Origin: WTKD01 sp965243525 | GTDB taxonomy: Bacteria; Spirochaetota; Spirochaetia; WTKD01 | Reading direction: 5' to 3' | Assembly (NCBI GenBank): GCA_965243525.1 | Contig: OZ251568.1 | Span: forward strand, 434,001 to 498,000 | Length of the DNA: 64,000 nt | Part shown: piece by piece, positions 1-7,930 of the stretch | Layout: every line of letters starts with the position of its first letter | How positions within the stretch are numbered: the first letter of the stretch is position 1 | Translations under genes and position numbers: made by a program | Notes under the pieces: model-generated | What the model was told of the DNA's origin: nothing | The model's input: the letters and a program-made list of their open reading frames with translations, nothing else | Database searches by the model: none

Positions 1-1
1 G

Positions 2-652
2 GCCCACACACTGCAACCCTATTCTGTGATATGTGCCGTTGATCAAAAAGTAATGCTTGATTCTGCACGAAGAACTGTTCCAATATGGGCCGTTATTCCA
101 GTTATAAACACGATCATCCGATTCTTCATCAATTTACTCAAGCAAATTGAAAAAATTCCCAAGGCAAACATTATAAACAAACCAAAAACGGCAAAAAAAT
201 TGCAAGATGAAGCACAACCATCTGTATCTCAGCACCAGGCACAGAAAACTCTGAAACAACCAGATGAATCACCGGTGCATGAATCAGAAAGAGAACCTTC
301 CGATCAAAACCAAGAGACGAAACGTTCCATTATCAAGGAACTGAGAGATTTTGCCGGCAGTGATTCTGATGCGCAAGCACAATTGCAGGTGTTGTTGCAA
401 AGATGGAATCCAATCGCAGGTGAGCCAGGGCGAAGCAACCTAACCAAGGATGTGAACACCCTCTGTCGCGATAGTGTGCGGAGTATATCACGTGGAAGAC
501 GAAATTATCTCCCAAACCTTGAACGAATTCTTGTGCTTGCAGAGCGTATCAGCGAAAACAATGTGTTTAATACCATAACACAAAAAGAAAGTTTAAAAAA
601 TTATTTGAATCTCTATCTCACGCTGCATGTCCTCGAACAACAGCGACGCTAA
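2..652 (+). CDS. C-terminal part of an unrecognised protein (5' end outside window)
   Basis: The frame is open from the first bases of the window to a TAA at 650-652. A GTG at 26 could serve as a start, but the open frame upstream of it makes a truncated gene more likely. The visible part has a hydrophobic stretch (about residues 20-40 after the GTG, around WAVIPVINTIIRFFINLL), then a Lys/Gln/Glu-rich linker of about 60 residues, then a basic, probably helical C-terminal domain of about 110 residues. This suggests a membrane-anchored protein with a cytoplasmic or periplasmic tail. I do not recognise the family. It runs convergently into the exonuclease gene and overlaps its stop by 4 bp. Confidence 0.6.
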   Translation, partial: AHTLQPYSVICAVDQKVMLDSARRTVPIWAVIPVINTIIRFFINLLKQIEKIPKANIINKPKTAKKLQDEAQPSVSQHQAQKTLKQPDESPVHESEREPSDQNQETKRSIIKELRDFAGSDSDAQAQLQVLLQRWNPIAGEPGRSNLTKDVNTLCRDSVRSISRGRRNYLPNLERILVLAERISENNVFNTITQKESLKNYLNLYLTLHVLEQQRR

Positions 653-1221
653 TTGTGCGTGGTTAATTCCGCCAGATGAAGATCACCAAAATATCCCATG
701 CCTTCAACTGCTGCCATGAAGACTTCCATACAGGTGTACGCATCATCCAAGGCGCGATGTGATTGCTTTTTCGTCAACAAAAGCTCTTTTTGTAATTCAG
801 AAAGCTTGTAGCTTTTGAGCCGAGGGAATGCTTTTCGAGCGATGAACAGGGTGTCCAACACAAGGTTTGTTAGCTCTCCGGCTCTTCCAATGCGGGTTAG
901 TGCACCGTGCAAAAATCCAACATCAAAGTTCGCATTGTGCGCAACAAGGATGCTCCCCTCGAGGTAGTGCAAAAAACTTTCTATAACAACGGTTTCAGGT
1001 GGTGCATCTGCAACATCTTGTTCGGTGATTCCATGCACCCTCGTTGCTTCCACGGGAATGGGAACATCTGGTTTTATCAAAGAATGGAAGGTGCTTAAAA
1101 CACCATCAACAGTGAAGCGCACTGCACCACATTCAATGATTCTCCCTTCAACTGGATCAATGCCGGTCGTTTCAAAATCAAATGCGGTGTATTCATGCTC
1201 GGTGACTGAACTCGTATCCAT
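649..1221 (-). CDS. DnaQ-like 3'-5' exonuclease (DEDDh family)
   Basis: A 190-residue stand-alone exonuclease of the proofreading-epsilon/PolC type. Exo I is DFETTG (Asp15, Glu17). Exo II is in AHNANFDVGFL (Asp100). Exo III is SHRALDDAY (His155, Asp160), so all four acidic residues and the general-base His are present. The length matches a single exonuclease domain without polymerase or other domains. The family removes nucleotides from 3' ends of DNA, or in some members RNA; which applies here cannot be read from sequence. It lies directly downstream of the phosphohexomutase gene with no gap, so the two are probably co-transcribed. Confidence 0.85.
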   Translation of the reverse strand: MDTSSVTEHEYTAFDFETTGIDPVEGRIIECGAVRFTVDGVLSTFHSLIKPDVPIPVEATRVHGITEQDVADAPPETVVIESFLHYLEGSILVAHNANFDVGFLHGALTRIGRAGELTNLVLDTLFIARKAFPRLKSYKLSELQKELLLTKKQSHRALDDAYTCMEVFMAAVEGMGYFGDLHLAELTTHN

Positions 1222-2991
1222 CTATGACAAAAATCCTTTCAGATGCGCATGAAGTGTTTTAATCGCGGCATCTGCATGAGTATGTGCCGCTGCAAGGGTG
1301 GTGAATGGCTCTGTATACGAGTAATAGAGCTTGATCTTTGGTTCTGTTCCCGAAGGACGCAGACAAACCCATCCAAACCCATCCAGATACCATTTCAAAA
1401 CATTTGACGAAGGGATATGCGAAAAAGTCTGCTCTGTTCCATCCGATTCGATGATCCGTCGTTGGAGAAAATCAATCTGCCTTGTTACGGGATAGTTGCC
1501 AATCGTTGTTTGCTTCTGAGAACGCATCTTCTGCATAATCGCCAGAATATGTTCCATCCCCTCACTGCCTTCGAATACAAATGAATAGGTTTTTTCTGTA
1601 TAAAATCCATGGATCTTATACAATTCAACCAACTGATCACAGAGCGTCATGGATTTGGATTTATAATAGGCTATCATTTCACAAACAATGACCGCTGCAG
1701 TAATGGAATCCTTGTCCCAAACATGCGTGCCAATCAACAAACCAAAACTCTCTTCAGTCCCCATCAAAAAGCGTGAGAGTTTTCCCTCTGCATGCAATGA
1801 TCGAATAATCTCTGCAATATGCTTGAATCCAGTCAGGGTTTGCTCCTGCTTTGCTCCATGGGCTTGAATGATCTTGCTTTGAAGGTCGCTGGTCACAATG
1901 GTGTTCACCACCACATAGGGTTCTTTCTGCTGTTTTGAATGCGCCAAAAGATAGTCAATCACCAATGCACCCAATTGATTGCCATCAATCAAAATCAGTC
2001 CATCCTGGGTTTGCACACCGATGCCAATGCGATCAGCATCGGGATCAGTTGCAATGCATCCATCGCATCCTTCTTTCTCCGACAATGCAATCACCCGCTC
2101 TAATGAACGCGGATCTTCCGGATTAGGACTTGTGACCGTTGGAAATTCACCATCAGGAATGGATTGCAGGGGCTCTGGTCGAACATCGATGGCCAGCGCA
2201 GCACAGACTTTCTCTATGAGAGAACTGCCCACGCCATGCAGCGGTGTATAGGCGATGGAAACCTGGTCCAAGCCCATCGTCTTGTTACGGCGTTCTGCAA
2301 TCACTGCCTGCATAAACCGTTCTTCCAAAGGTGGATCAGCGTATACCACCATTTCTTTGCGATGGAATTCGTCTAATGCGGCGTATATCAAATCCAAGTT
2401 GTTCTTCATCGCCTGCTTGTCAAACACCGGCCCGGTAATCGATGCAATCGTTTGTTCAATAGCGGCATCATGGGGAGCGACAATCTGTGCACCATCATGC
2501 CAATACATCTTATACCCGTTGTATTCAGGAGGGTTATGGCTTGCAGTGATCATAATTCCTGCATGACAAGCCTGGTCGCGCACCGCAAAAGAAAGCAATG
2601 GCGTAGGTCGTGCTTGCGGAAACAGATAGACCTGAATGCCCAGATCAGCAAGAATGCAGGCGGCAATTTTTGAAAAATAGCGCGAATGCCTTCGAGAATC
2701 AAAACAGATTGCCACCCGTAGGGCGGTTTTGGGATAACAACGCTGCAGATAAATCCCCAAGCCCTTGGTGATTCTTCCAACAACCAGCGGATTCATGCGG
2801 TTCGTACCCCCACCGATCTTTCCACGCAACCCACCGGTCCCAAATGCAAGAGGACAATAAAATCGATCTTCTAATTCCGAGAAATCTTGTTCTTGGATAA
2901 GCCTGCGTACTTCTGCAGCAAAAAGCTCTTCGTGTTCATCAGCAATATACTGCTCAGCCGCAGCACGAATGTCTTTGGTAATGTTAGTCAT
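1222..2991 (-). CDS. Phosphoglucomutase / phosphomannomutase
   Basis: A 589-residue alpha-D-phosphohexomutase that interconverts hexose 1- and 6-phosphates in the cytoplasm. The catalytic phosphoserine loop is TASHNPPEYNGYK (Ser about 151). The metal loop is DPDADRIGIG (about 316-325) and the C-terminal phosphate-binding loop is RPSGTEPK (about 545-552). The N-terminal GTGGLRGKIGGGTNRMN is typical of the longer PgcA-like bacterial enzymes, and the length fits them. Substrate preference (glucose or mannose) cannot be assigned. No clear Shine-Dalgarno precedes the ATG. A TATACT hexamer sits about 12 nt upstream, so the leader may be very short. Confidence 0.88.
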   Translation of the reverse strand: MTNITKDIRAAAEQYIADEHEELFAAEVRRLIQEQDFSELEDRFYCPLAFGTGGLRGKIGGGTNRMNPLVVGRITKGLGIYLQRCYPKTALRVAICFDSRRHSRYFSKIAACILADLGIQVYLFPQARPTPLLSFAVRDQACHAGIMITASHNPPEYNGYKMYWHDGAQIVAPHDAAIEQTIASITGPVFDKQAMKNNLDLIYAALDEFHRKEMVVYADPPLEERFMQAVIAERRNKTMGLDQVSIAYTPLHGVGSSLIEKVCAALAIDVRPEPLQSIPDGEFPTVTSPNPEDPRSLERVIALSEKEGCDGCIATDPDADRIGIGVQTQDGLILIDGNQLGALVIDYLLAHSKQQKEPYVVVNTIVTSDLQSKIIQAHGAKQEQTLTGFKHIAEIIRSLHAEGKLSRFLMGTEESFGLLIGTHVWDKDSITAAVIVCEMIAYYKSKSMTLCDQLVELYKIHGFYTEKTYSFVFEGSEGMEHILAIMQKMRSQKQTTIGNYPVTRQIDFLQRRIIESDGTEQTFSHIPSSNVLKWYLDGFGWVCLRPSGTEPKIKLYYSYTEPFTTLAAAHTHADAAIKTLHAHLKGFLS

Positions 2992-3040
2992 ACTTTATAC
3001 AGTAGTATATAGTTAATCTAGTTAAGATAAAAGATCAAGA

Positions 3041-3069
3041 TTGTCTTCACCCCAGATTCTGCATACAAT
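3041..3069 (+). promoter_or_regulatory. Promoter of the acyltransferase gene, predicted leaderless
   Basis: TTGTCT, 17 nt, TACAAT, then only 5 nt (ACACT) to the ATG at 3075. With a start site 6-7 nt after the -10 hexamer, transcription would begin at the start codon. No Shine-Dalgarno sequence is present. Confidence 0.5.
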
Positions 3070-3074
3070 ACACT

Positions 3075-3866
3075 ATGCTTAATATCGTATTGATCACTGC
3101 GATGATCCTCTATTGCTTCGTCTATGACGTCCTCTTAAATCTCACGTTTCTTGTTTCAGTCCCTCTAGCACGCGCCATCTCTAATAGCCTTTTCTATCTT
3201 TACGCAGAAATTATCTTTGCTGCAGCAAAAAGAGTTGCGGGAATACGGACAAGGCTCATTAGGTTTTCTAAATCCGCTGTATTACCAGATAGGTTCATCG
3301 TTGTGTCCAACCATCAAACCTTGATCGATATTCTTGCAATCATCCTCTTGTTTCCAACTCACCACATACGGTTTATTGCAAAAGAATCATTGTCAAAATA
3401 TACCCCTTGTGTGCGATCCTTTCTTATCAGCCAACGACACGCCGCTATAAACCGGTCTATGGCCTCTCGCAATGACATTATGGAATTCAAAAAGAGGCTC
3501 CTTCGTATGACCGCTCCCCACCATCAACCAAAAAAAACCTGCTTTATCATTTTTCCTGAAGGAACTCGTTCAAAGGCGGAAACCATGCTTCCGTTTAAAC
3601 GCTTTGGATTCAAACTGTTAACCGATTGCCTTCCTGGCACTCCCATCGCATCCGTTGCCATACATGGCGGATCAAACATGGGCAAGGTTAAGAATCTGCT
3701 TGCTCTCAAAGCAAGTAAAACAGAAAAACAATACACCGCCAAAGCAGTCAAGCTGCACACCGATGTTCCCACTAATAAGCATGATTTGGATGCGCTTTTC
3801 ACACACATAGAAGAAGAAATTCGCGATGCAAAAACAAACTTGAACCGCGGTCTAGTCAAGAAATAG
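3075..3866 (+). CDS. plsC: 1-acyl-sn-glycerol-3-phosphate acyltransferase (PlsC family)
   Basis: A 263-residue membrane-associated acyltransferase that should transfer an acyl group to the sn-2 position of lysophosphatidic acid, making phosphatidic acid. The N-terminus is a hydrophobic anchor of about 50 residues. The catalytic HX4D motif is in SNHQTLIDI (His80, Asp85), and the substrate-binding motif FPEGTRSK is at about 160-167. Length and motif spacing fit the family. The start is the first ATG after the promoter at 3041-3069, which leaves no room for a ribosome binding site. The gene ends 5 bp from the convergent YaaR-like gene. Confidence 0.82.
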   Translation: MLNIVLITAMILYCFVYDVLLNLTFLVSVPLARAISNSLFYLYAEIIFAAAKRVAGIRTRLIRFSKSAVLPDRFIVVSNHQTLIDILAIILLFPTHHIRFIAKESLSKYTPCVRSFLISQRHAAINRSMASRNDIMEFKKRLLRMTAPHHQPKKTCFIIFPEGTRSKAETMLPFKRFGFKLLTDCLPGTPIASVAIHGGSNMGKVKNLLALKASKTEKQYTAKAVKLHTDVPTNKHDLDALFTHIEEEIRDAKTNLNRGLVKK

Positions 3867-3870
3867 GATT

Positions 3871-4341
3871 CTATTGCCTAAGATCGATGAGCATCCCTTT
3901 GATTTTGTTTATACGCTCCAAAAATCCCAAGGCATCACCATAATTTTTTTGGATGTCTTCGACGAGCTGGTCAAGATTTTTGCGCAGTTCAACAATCAAG
4001 AGGTATTTCTTTCGTCGCATAACTGAATATCCCGATTGATGCTCCTCCACTTCAAGCTCTTTCTCAACCACGGTTTTCAAAAATTCACCCACCGCTGCAC
4101 GAAATGATAATGCATTCTCAATCGTTGGATTATGCTTCAATCGTTCTGCACTTTCTTCAATGCTCTCGAATGTATATTCAGCAGGAATGCTTTCTTCTGT
4201 CGAAGGCGTCGATGATATAGAGGTGTTCTCCGATTGTTGTGGAACAACTTTTTCAAAGGGAAACGGCGTCTGATTGTGAGATTTTTTGTTATGCGATATC
4301 CCAGGTTGGGGAGTTTTTGAATGAATTTTGCTAATCGGCAT
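3871..4341 (-). CDS. YaaR-like DUF327 family protein
   Basis: The frame extends upstream to 4449, but the ATG at 4341 (MPISKIHSKTPQPG) gives an 11-bp overlap with the bactofilin stop, a normal operon arrangement, so I chose it. The product of about 156 residues has a disordered N-terminal third. An alpha-helical domain follows, with the motif KYLLIVELRKNLDQLVEDI and the ending LERINKIKGMLIDLR, as in DUF327/YaaR proteins. The biochemical role of the family is not established. It is third in an operon after an M23 peptidase and a bactofilin, so a part in envelope or cell-shape organisation is possible. Confidence 0.65.
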   Translation of the reverse strand: MPISKIHSKTPQPGISHNKKSHNQTPFPFEKVVPQQSENTSISSTPSTEESIPAEYTFESIEESAERLKHNPTIENALSFRAAVGEFLKTVVEKELEVEEHQSGYSVMRRKKYLLIVELRKNLDQLVEDIQKNYGDALGFLERINKIKGMLIDLRQ

Positions 4342-4735
4342 GCAATTGATCCAACTGCATATCTGGTTGCGACGAAAACGAAATTTTTCTTTTTGCGCCA
4401 AATGGAAGGATTGAAAGATCTCCATTGATCTTTCCGCCTTGTTCCACAATACAGCGAGGAGAAAAAATACTCCCGTTTAGCTCTGCCTGTTCCAAAACAA
4501 AAACTCGCTGACTCGCATGAATCGTTCCAAGAAAATGCCCCCCCACCACGACAATCGAAGCCCGAATATCGCAGACAACCTTCGCCATCGCACCGATGAT
4601 GATTTGACCATCTGATTCTATTGTGCCCGTGAAATCGCCATCGATGTGAAGAATACCTGAGAGAACCAGATCACCATGAAAACTTGATCCAGTCCCAATT
4701 AACGAAGAGATAATTCCATCATTGTCGATGTACAT
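4331..4735 (-). CDS. Bactofilin (polymer-forming cytoskeletal protein)
   Basis: A 134-residue protein consisting almost entirely of short beta repeats with regular Gly and hydrophobic spacing (SGILHIDGDFTGTIES, then GTIHASQRVFVL, then LNGSIFSPRCIVEQGGKING). This is the right-handed beta-helix of bactofilins (DUF583). These proteins self-assemble into membrane-associated filaments and position cell-wall enzymes. The gene begins one base inside the stop of the M23 peptidase gene. Bactofilin next to an M23 endopeptidase is a recurrent cell-shape pair in helical bacteria. Confidence 0.82.
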   Translation of the reverse strand: MYIDNDGIISSLIGTGSSFHGDLVLSGILHIDGDFTGTIESDGQIIIGAMAKVVCDIRASIVVVGGHFLGTIHASQRVFVLEQAELNGSIFSPRCIVEQGGKINGDLSILPFGAKRKISFSSQPDMQLDQLHAD

Positions 4736-5760
4736 TATCGATTACCAGACCAACGTTGAAAACTATTTGACACCTGCAAAAACGAGGCGGGATCAACAAC
4801 ATCGGTTCCAATGATCACCTGAAAATCAAGATGCGGTCCTGTTGAAATACCGGTGTTTCCCAATCGTCCAATCAGCTCACCCTGTTCAACTTCATCACCT
4901 TCCTTGACCAATATCTTTGAAAGATGCGAATAATGCGTTTTGAATCCATATTTATGCTTAATCCAGACATGCAACCCATAGCCTGGGTCATATCCAACTT
5001 CAATAATTTTCCCCGCCGCAGAAGCAAGCACTTGTGCACCCGACACTCCAGCGATATCAAACCCTTTGTGCAAATACCATTGTCCCGTGATTGGATGGAT
5101 GTTTGGCCCAAATTCCATGGTTACGCGTCCGTGGTTGTTTGCAATGGGCCATCGATTGGGGATTGTTTGCAACAAATTCTGCTGTGAGGCAATGATATTG
5201 CGAAGTTCTTCCAGCGGAGTTATCGAGCCATGCAATTTGGCGTTCGCTGATCGCAAAGAAAGCAATTCAATCGGTTCAGTGCCCACCATCTCTTGAAGTT
5301 GTGTTATGGTGTTAAAATCGTTCACCTGCGGAGTATAAAGGTCCAACGCATCGGTATCGACGTTGATTTCAGCCTCTTCAAGGGTGCTCGAGAGCGCAGA
5401 ATAAAACAGATCAGAGCTTTGCACAAAATCAGTCACTCCTTCAAGCGCCTGTGACAAACTGGCTTCAGCCTGTTCAAGTTCTTCCTTCGTGGTCTGCGCC
5501 TGCTGCGATGTGGTGATATACCGAGATCCACTCACCATAAACGTGATGCTTGCCGCAACGAGAAGCATAACCACAACACAAAAAAACAAAATGCTCACTT
5601 GAAATTTAACGGGAGACCGCTCACTATGCGGCACCAGAATAACGGTATAGCGTAAAAAAATACGATTCTTTATCCAGGCATACAGTCTATGAAAAGATAA
5701 TCGTTTTGTTGAATACCTATACCTCGTCATTGTTTTCAGTGTATTACTCCGTTCTTTCAT
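4735..5760 (-). CDS. Membrane-anchored M23 (LytM-type) peptidase family protein
   Basis: About 341 residues: a basic N-terminus, one transmembrane helix (about residues 55-78), a periplasmic coiled region (about 85-130) and a C-terminal M23/LytM domain. The first zinc motif HKGFDIA (His and Asp) and the YSHLS histidine are present. The last motif reads GPHLDFQV, where the usual form is HLHFE, so the second histidine of HxH, a zinc ligand, is Asp. The enzyme may be degenerate (a regulator of another hydrolase) or may use Asp as ligand. A TTG at 5766 or an ATG at 5730 are alternative starts. It heads an operon with bactofilin and the YaaR-like gene. Confidence 0.8.
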   Translation of the reverse strand: MKERSNTLKTMTRYRYSTKRLSFHRLYAWIKNRIFLRYTVILVPHSERSPVKFQVSILFFCVVVMLLVAASITFMVSGSRYITTSQQAQTTKEELEQAEASLSQALEGVTDFVQSSDLFYSALSSTLEEAEINVDTDALDLYTPQVNDFNTITQLQEMVGTEPIELLSLRSANAKLHGSITPLEELRNIIASQQNLLQTIPNRWPIANNHGRVTMEFGPNIHPITGQWYLHKGFDIAGVSGAQVLASAAGKIIEVGYDPGYGLHVWIKHKYGFKTHYSHLSKILVKEGDEVEQGELIGRLGNTGISTGPHLDFQVIIGTDVVDPASFLQVSNSFQRWSGNR

Positions 5761-5769
5761 TGTCAAATG

Positions 5770-6189
5770 TCACTCTTTTTTGCAAAAACACATTTTCAAC
5801 CCAAAATCAAACTGTTCATAACAGGAAACAAGGTCAGGCTTGCAGTAGAGACATATCTTGTAACATCCCTGTTTTTCTGCATCCAAAACTGCGTGGCGCA
5901 CCAACTGACTTGCAATGCCTCGTCGTTCATTGTTCGGGTGCGTGGTGACATCCTCAACATACCCAGCCTTCAATCCATTTCCCAAAAATCGATTTTGAAT
6001 AAACAGTGTCACATTGCCCACTGCCCTATCACCATCCATCATCAAAACACCGTTCCACCAGAATTCTGCACCGCATCAAAAATCGAGCGCAGCTCCTCCT
6101 GGGTGAAGGGTTGGTTTTAATTGCCCCAATACTGTTGCTAACTGCAACAGCTTTTCAATAATTTCGTGATCTAACTGTACTATTTCCAT
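5770..6189 (-). pseudogene. GNAT-family N-acetyltransferase, frameshifted
   Basis: An intact 91-residue C-terminal frame (5770-6045) carries the acetyl-CoA pocket of GNAT enzymes (VEDVTTHPNNERRGIASQLV, with the R/Q-x-x-G-x-G/A type loop as ERRGIA). Upstream, the N-terminal helices continue in other frames. An ATG at 6189 starts MEIVQLDHEIIEKLLQL and runs to about residue 31. The sense then moves to a second frame (FTQEELRSIFDAVQNSGGTV) and near a TTTT run at about 6049 to the C-terminal frame. Two frameshifts within 420 bp make a functional product unlikely. A sequencing error cannot be excluded, but two are less likely. Confidence 0.6.
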
Positions 6190-6453
6190 ACCATACTGGA
6201 ATCGAACTCCATAGTTATGTATCGATTTTTTTAAACATATACTCAAATGAGGTTAGGCTTGTTTTAGTATACACCAAGACAGCCCAATATCAAAAGAATT
6301 TGTTTACCCCTGGCGCGATACATATCTATCTCAGCCAATCGGTAAACACAGGTTACCACACAGCTAAACCCTATTTTATTACATGCAAGCTCCTAATAAT
6401 TACAGCTACGACTCCCGATAGAGCACCCTCTAAATAAAAAAATTTGTTTATTG

Positions 6454-6482
6454 TTGTTTTTACAATTTATTTGAACTATATA
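6454..6482 (+). promoter_or_regulatory. Promoter of the first array lipoprotein, predicted leaderless
   Basis: TTGTTT, 17 nt, TATATA, then 6 nt to the ATG at 6489. The geometry matches the promoters of the next two paralogues although the sequence is different. No Shine-Dalgarno is visible. The 260 bp upstream (6190-6450) hold nothing else I can identify. Confidence 0.45.
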
Positions 6483-6488
6483 TATATC

Positions 6489-7844
6489 ATGAAATTACAA
6501 TATATTATATTCGGTATTATTTGTTTTGCTTTCATAGGGTGCTCGCAAAATGGGATATTCGACAAGGGCAATCAGCCTAATCAAATCGGACAACCTGATT
6601 CAGCCATGGGTAATCCTGAGAATGTATACATTGGACTCGTGGTGACCGGGCACAGCGGATTGCTCAAACATCAAGCAGTAAATGGATTTTTGTCACTGAG
6701 CAATGATCTCACTCATTGGAGAGATTATTACCCCCGGCTTGTCATAACCGGAGCTGCAAAAGCGCTCCCCTTGCTAGGTGCAGTGGTCTATGACGATCAA
6801 CAAAATATCATCATATGGCAACTTACCCCGCATGATTACCAGGTGTTTTACAATGACGCTGGCAACAGTGGCAGCACTATGTTTGAGTTTTATGCTTTGA
6901 ATCAACCCCAGCGACTCTTCGTGAAAAAAGGCCTGACCAGTGGAAATTTCTTTGATGCACAGCGTAACGCGAATACCGCACTGGATGGAAAATTGCATAT
7001 AGGAAATCTCTCCATCGATCAAAAAACTGATTCACAAGCGCTTAGGACCCAAACCTTCAAATATAGGGCAATGGGTCGAAGTTTGTTTGACGACAATGCC
7101 ATGGCGGCCTATGAGCTTGATCTCAAAAATCCTGCTACTGAAGCCATAGTTGTCGATGCTGTCTATGGACCTATTGATCCCACTAATCGCATATCCTTCA
7201 CTCCTTCTGGATCCACAACTTCCACGGAATATCGTTTTGAAATTCAGATCGTCGAAGGATATGAAATCTGGCCGGGAAAATTCGAACTTCTAATGAAAAA
7301 CAAACAATATTTTTCTGCCATTCCAGGTGAACATGGTCCTCCGCGTGGATATACTATCTTCCCACAGACATACACCCTTCCTGTTGATATGCCCCTTGCC
7401 GATTTCAGAAATTTGGTCTCTGGGAACCCAGCAGATGAATATGGACTGGAACAGATGAGCTTTGCCGGCACTTACGGAAGAGCGCACGGTGAATTTGCAA
7501 TCCCTGCTGGAGGAAGCTTCAACCTTGGCAATTTGAGGGATGCTGGAAGAATCGAAGCTGTGATTGATCTAATCTTGGCAGACGGAGCCGATGGAGTTAA
7601 CACGAAGTGGATGACCCTAACATTTAATGATCACAATCTTCGCACCGTACAAGATGTTTTCGGAAAAACCATGGGAGTTTATCCCATGTATATTCCTGAA
7701 AACCCCGATGACGTGAACTCCGGCCATATCTACCGATCAACGAATACGAGGCTCCACATCGAATATCATCTTGGAAATCGCGCCCAAACGCCCTCCTTTC
7801 CCTATCTCCCTTTTATCTTTGACTTTGTGTTCAACGTTCGCTAA
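6489..7844 (+). CDS. Paralogous surface lipoprotein, array member 1
   Basis: About 451 residues. The ATG at 6489 is chosen because it gives a compact lipoprotein signal peptide with Cys at position 18 (FAFIGC); a TTG at 6444 would add 15 residues. After a short Asn/Pro/Gln-rich linker, the protein shares a core with the next three genes. The shared blocks are a YIGLVVTG strand, GAVVYDDQQNIIIWQLTPHDY, EFYALNQPQRLFVK, a YGPIDPTNRI block, IVEGYEIWPGKFELL, GTYGRAHGEFAIP and a closing SFPYLPFIFDF. I do not recognise a named family. Of the four members this one is the most divergent. It is followed by the hairpin element at 7854-7884. Confidence 0.75.
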   Translation: MKLQYIIFGIICFAFIGCSQNGIFDKGNQPNQIGQPDSAMGNPENVYIGLVVTGHSGLLKHQAVNGFLSLSNDLTHWRDYYPRLVITGAAKALPLLGAVVYDDQQNIIIWQLTPHDYQVFYNDAGNSGSTMFEFYALNQPQRLFVKKGLTSGNFFDAQRNANTALDGKLHIGNLSIDQKTDSQALRTQTFKYRAMGRSLFDDNAMAAYELDLKNPATEAIVVDAVYGPIDPTNRISFTPSGSTTSTEYRFEIQIVEGYEIWPGKFELLMKNKQYFSAIPGEHGPPRGYTIFPQTYTLPVDMPLADFRNLVSGNPADEYGLEQMSFAGTYGRAHGEFAIPAGGSFNLGNLRDAGRIEAVIDLILADGADGVNTKWMTLTFNDHNLRTVQDVFGKTMGVYPMYIPENPDDVNSGHIYRSTNTRLHIEYHLGNRAQTPSFPYLPFIFDFVFNVR

Positions 7845-7846
7845 TC

Positions 7847-7897
7847 CACATCGCTGTGTGATGCCCCTCATGGGTGTCGCACAGCAGAGGATGGATT
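7847..7897 (+). repeat. Intergenic hairpin element, copy 1
   Basis: About 50 bp found after each of the four lipoprotein genes. The core 7854-7884 folds into a 13-bp stem closed by a 5-nt loop (CTCAT here, ATCAT in the other copies). Three stem positions pair only as G-U on this strand, which favours a function as RNA. There is no T tract after the stem, so it is not a standard intrinsic terminator. Confidence 0.7.
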
Positions 7898-7924
7898 GGT
7901 TTTCTGGCGTAATTGTGCTATACT
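7896..7924 (+). promoter_or_regulatory. Promoter of array lipoprotein 2, predicted leaderless
   Basis: TTGGTT, 17 nt, TATACT with an extended TGC just before the -10 hexamer, then 6 nt to the ATG at 7931. It lies directly after the hairpin element of the preceding gene. Confidence 0.5.
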
Positions 7925-7930
7925 TATACC

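Noticed and set aside
4342..4449. Longer start for the YaaR-like gene
   Set aside because: It would overlap bactofilin by 119 bp in another frame; the ATG at 4341 gives a normal short overlap.
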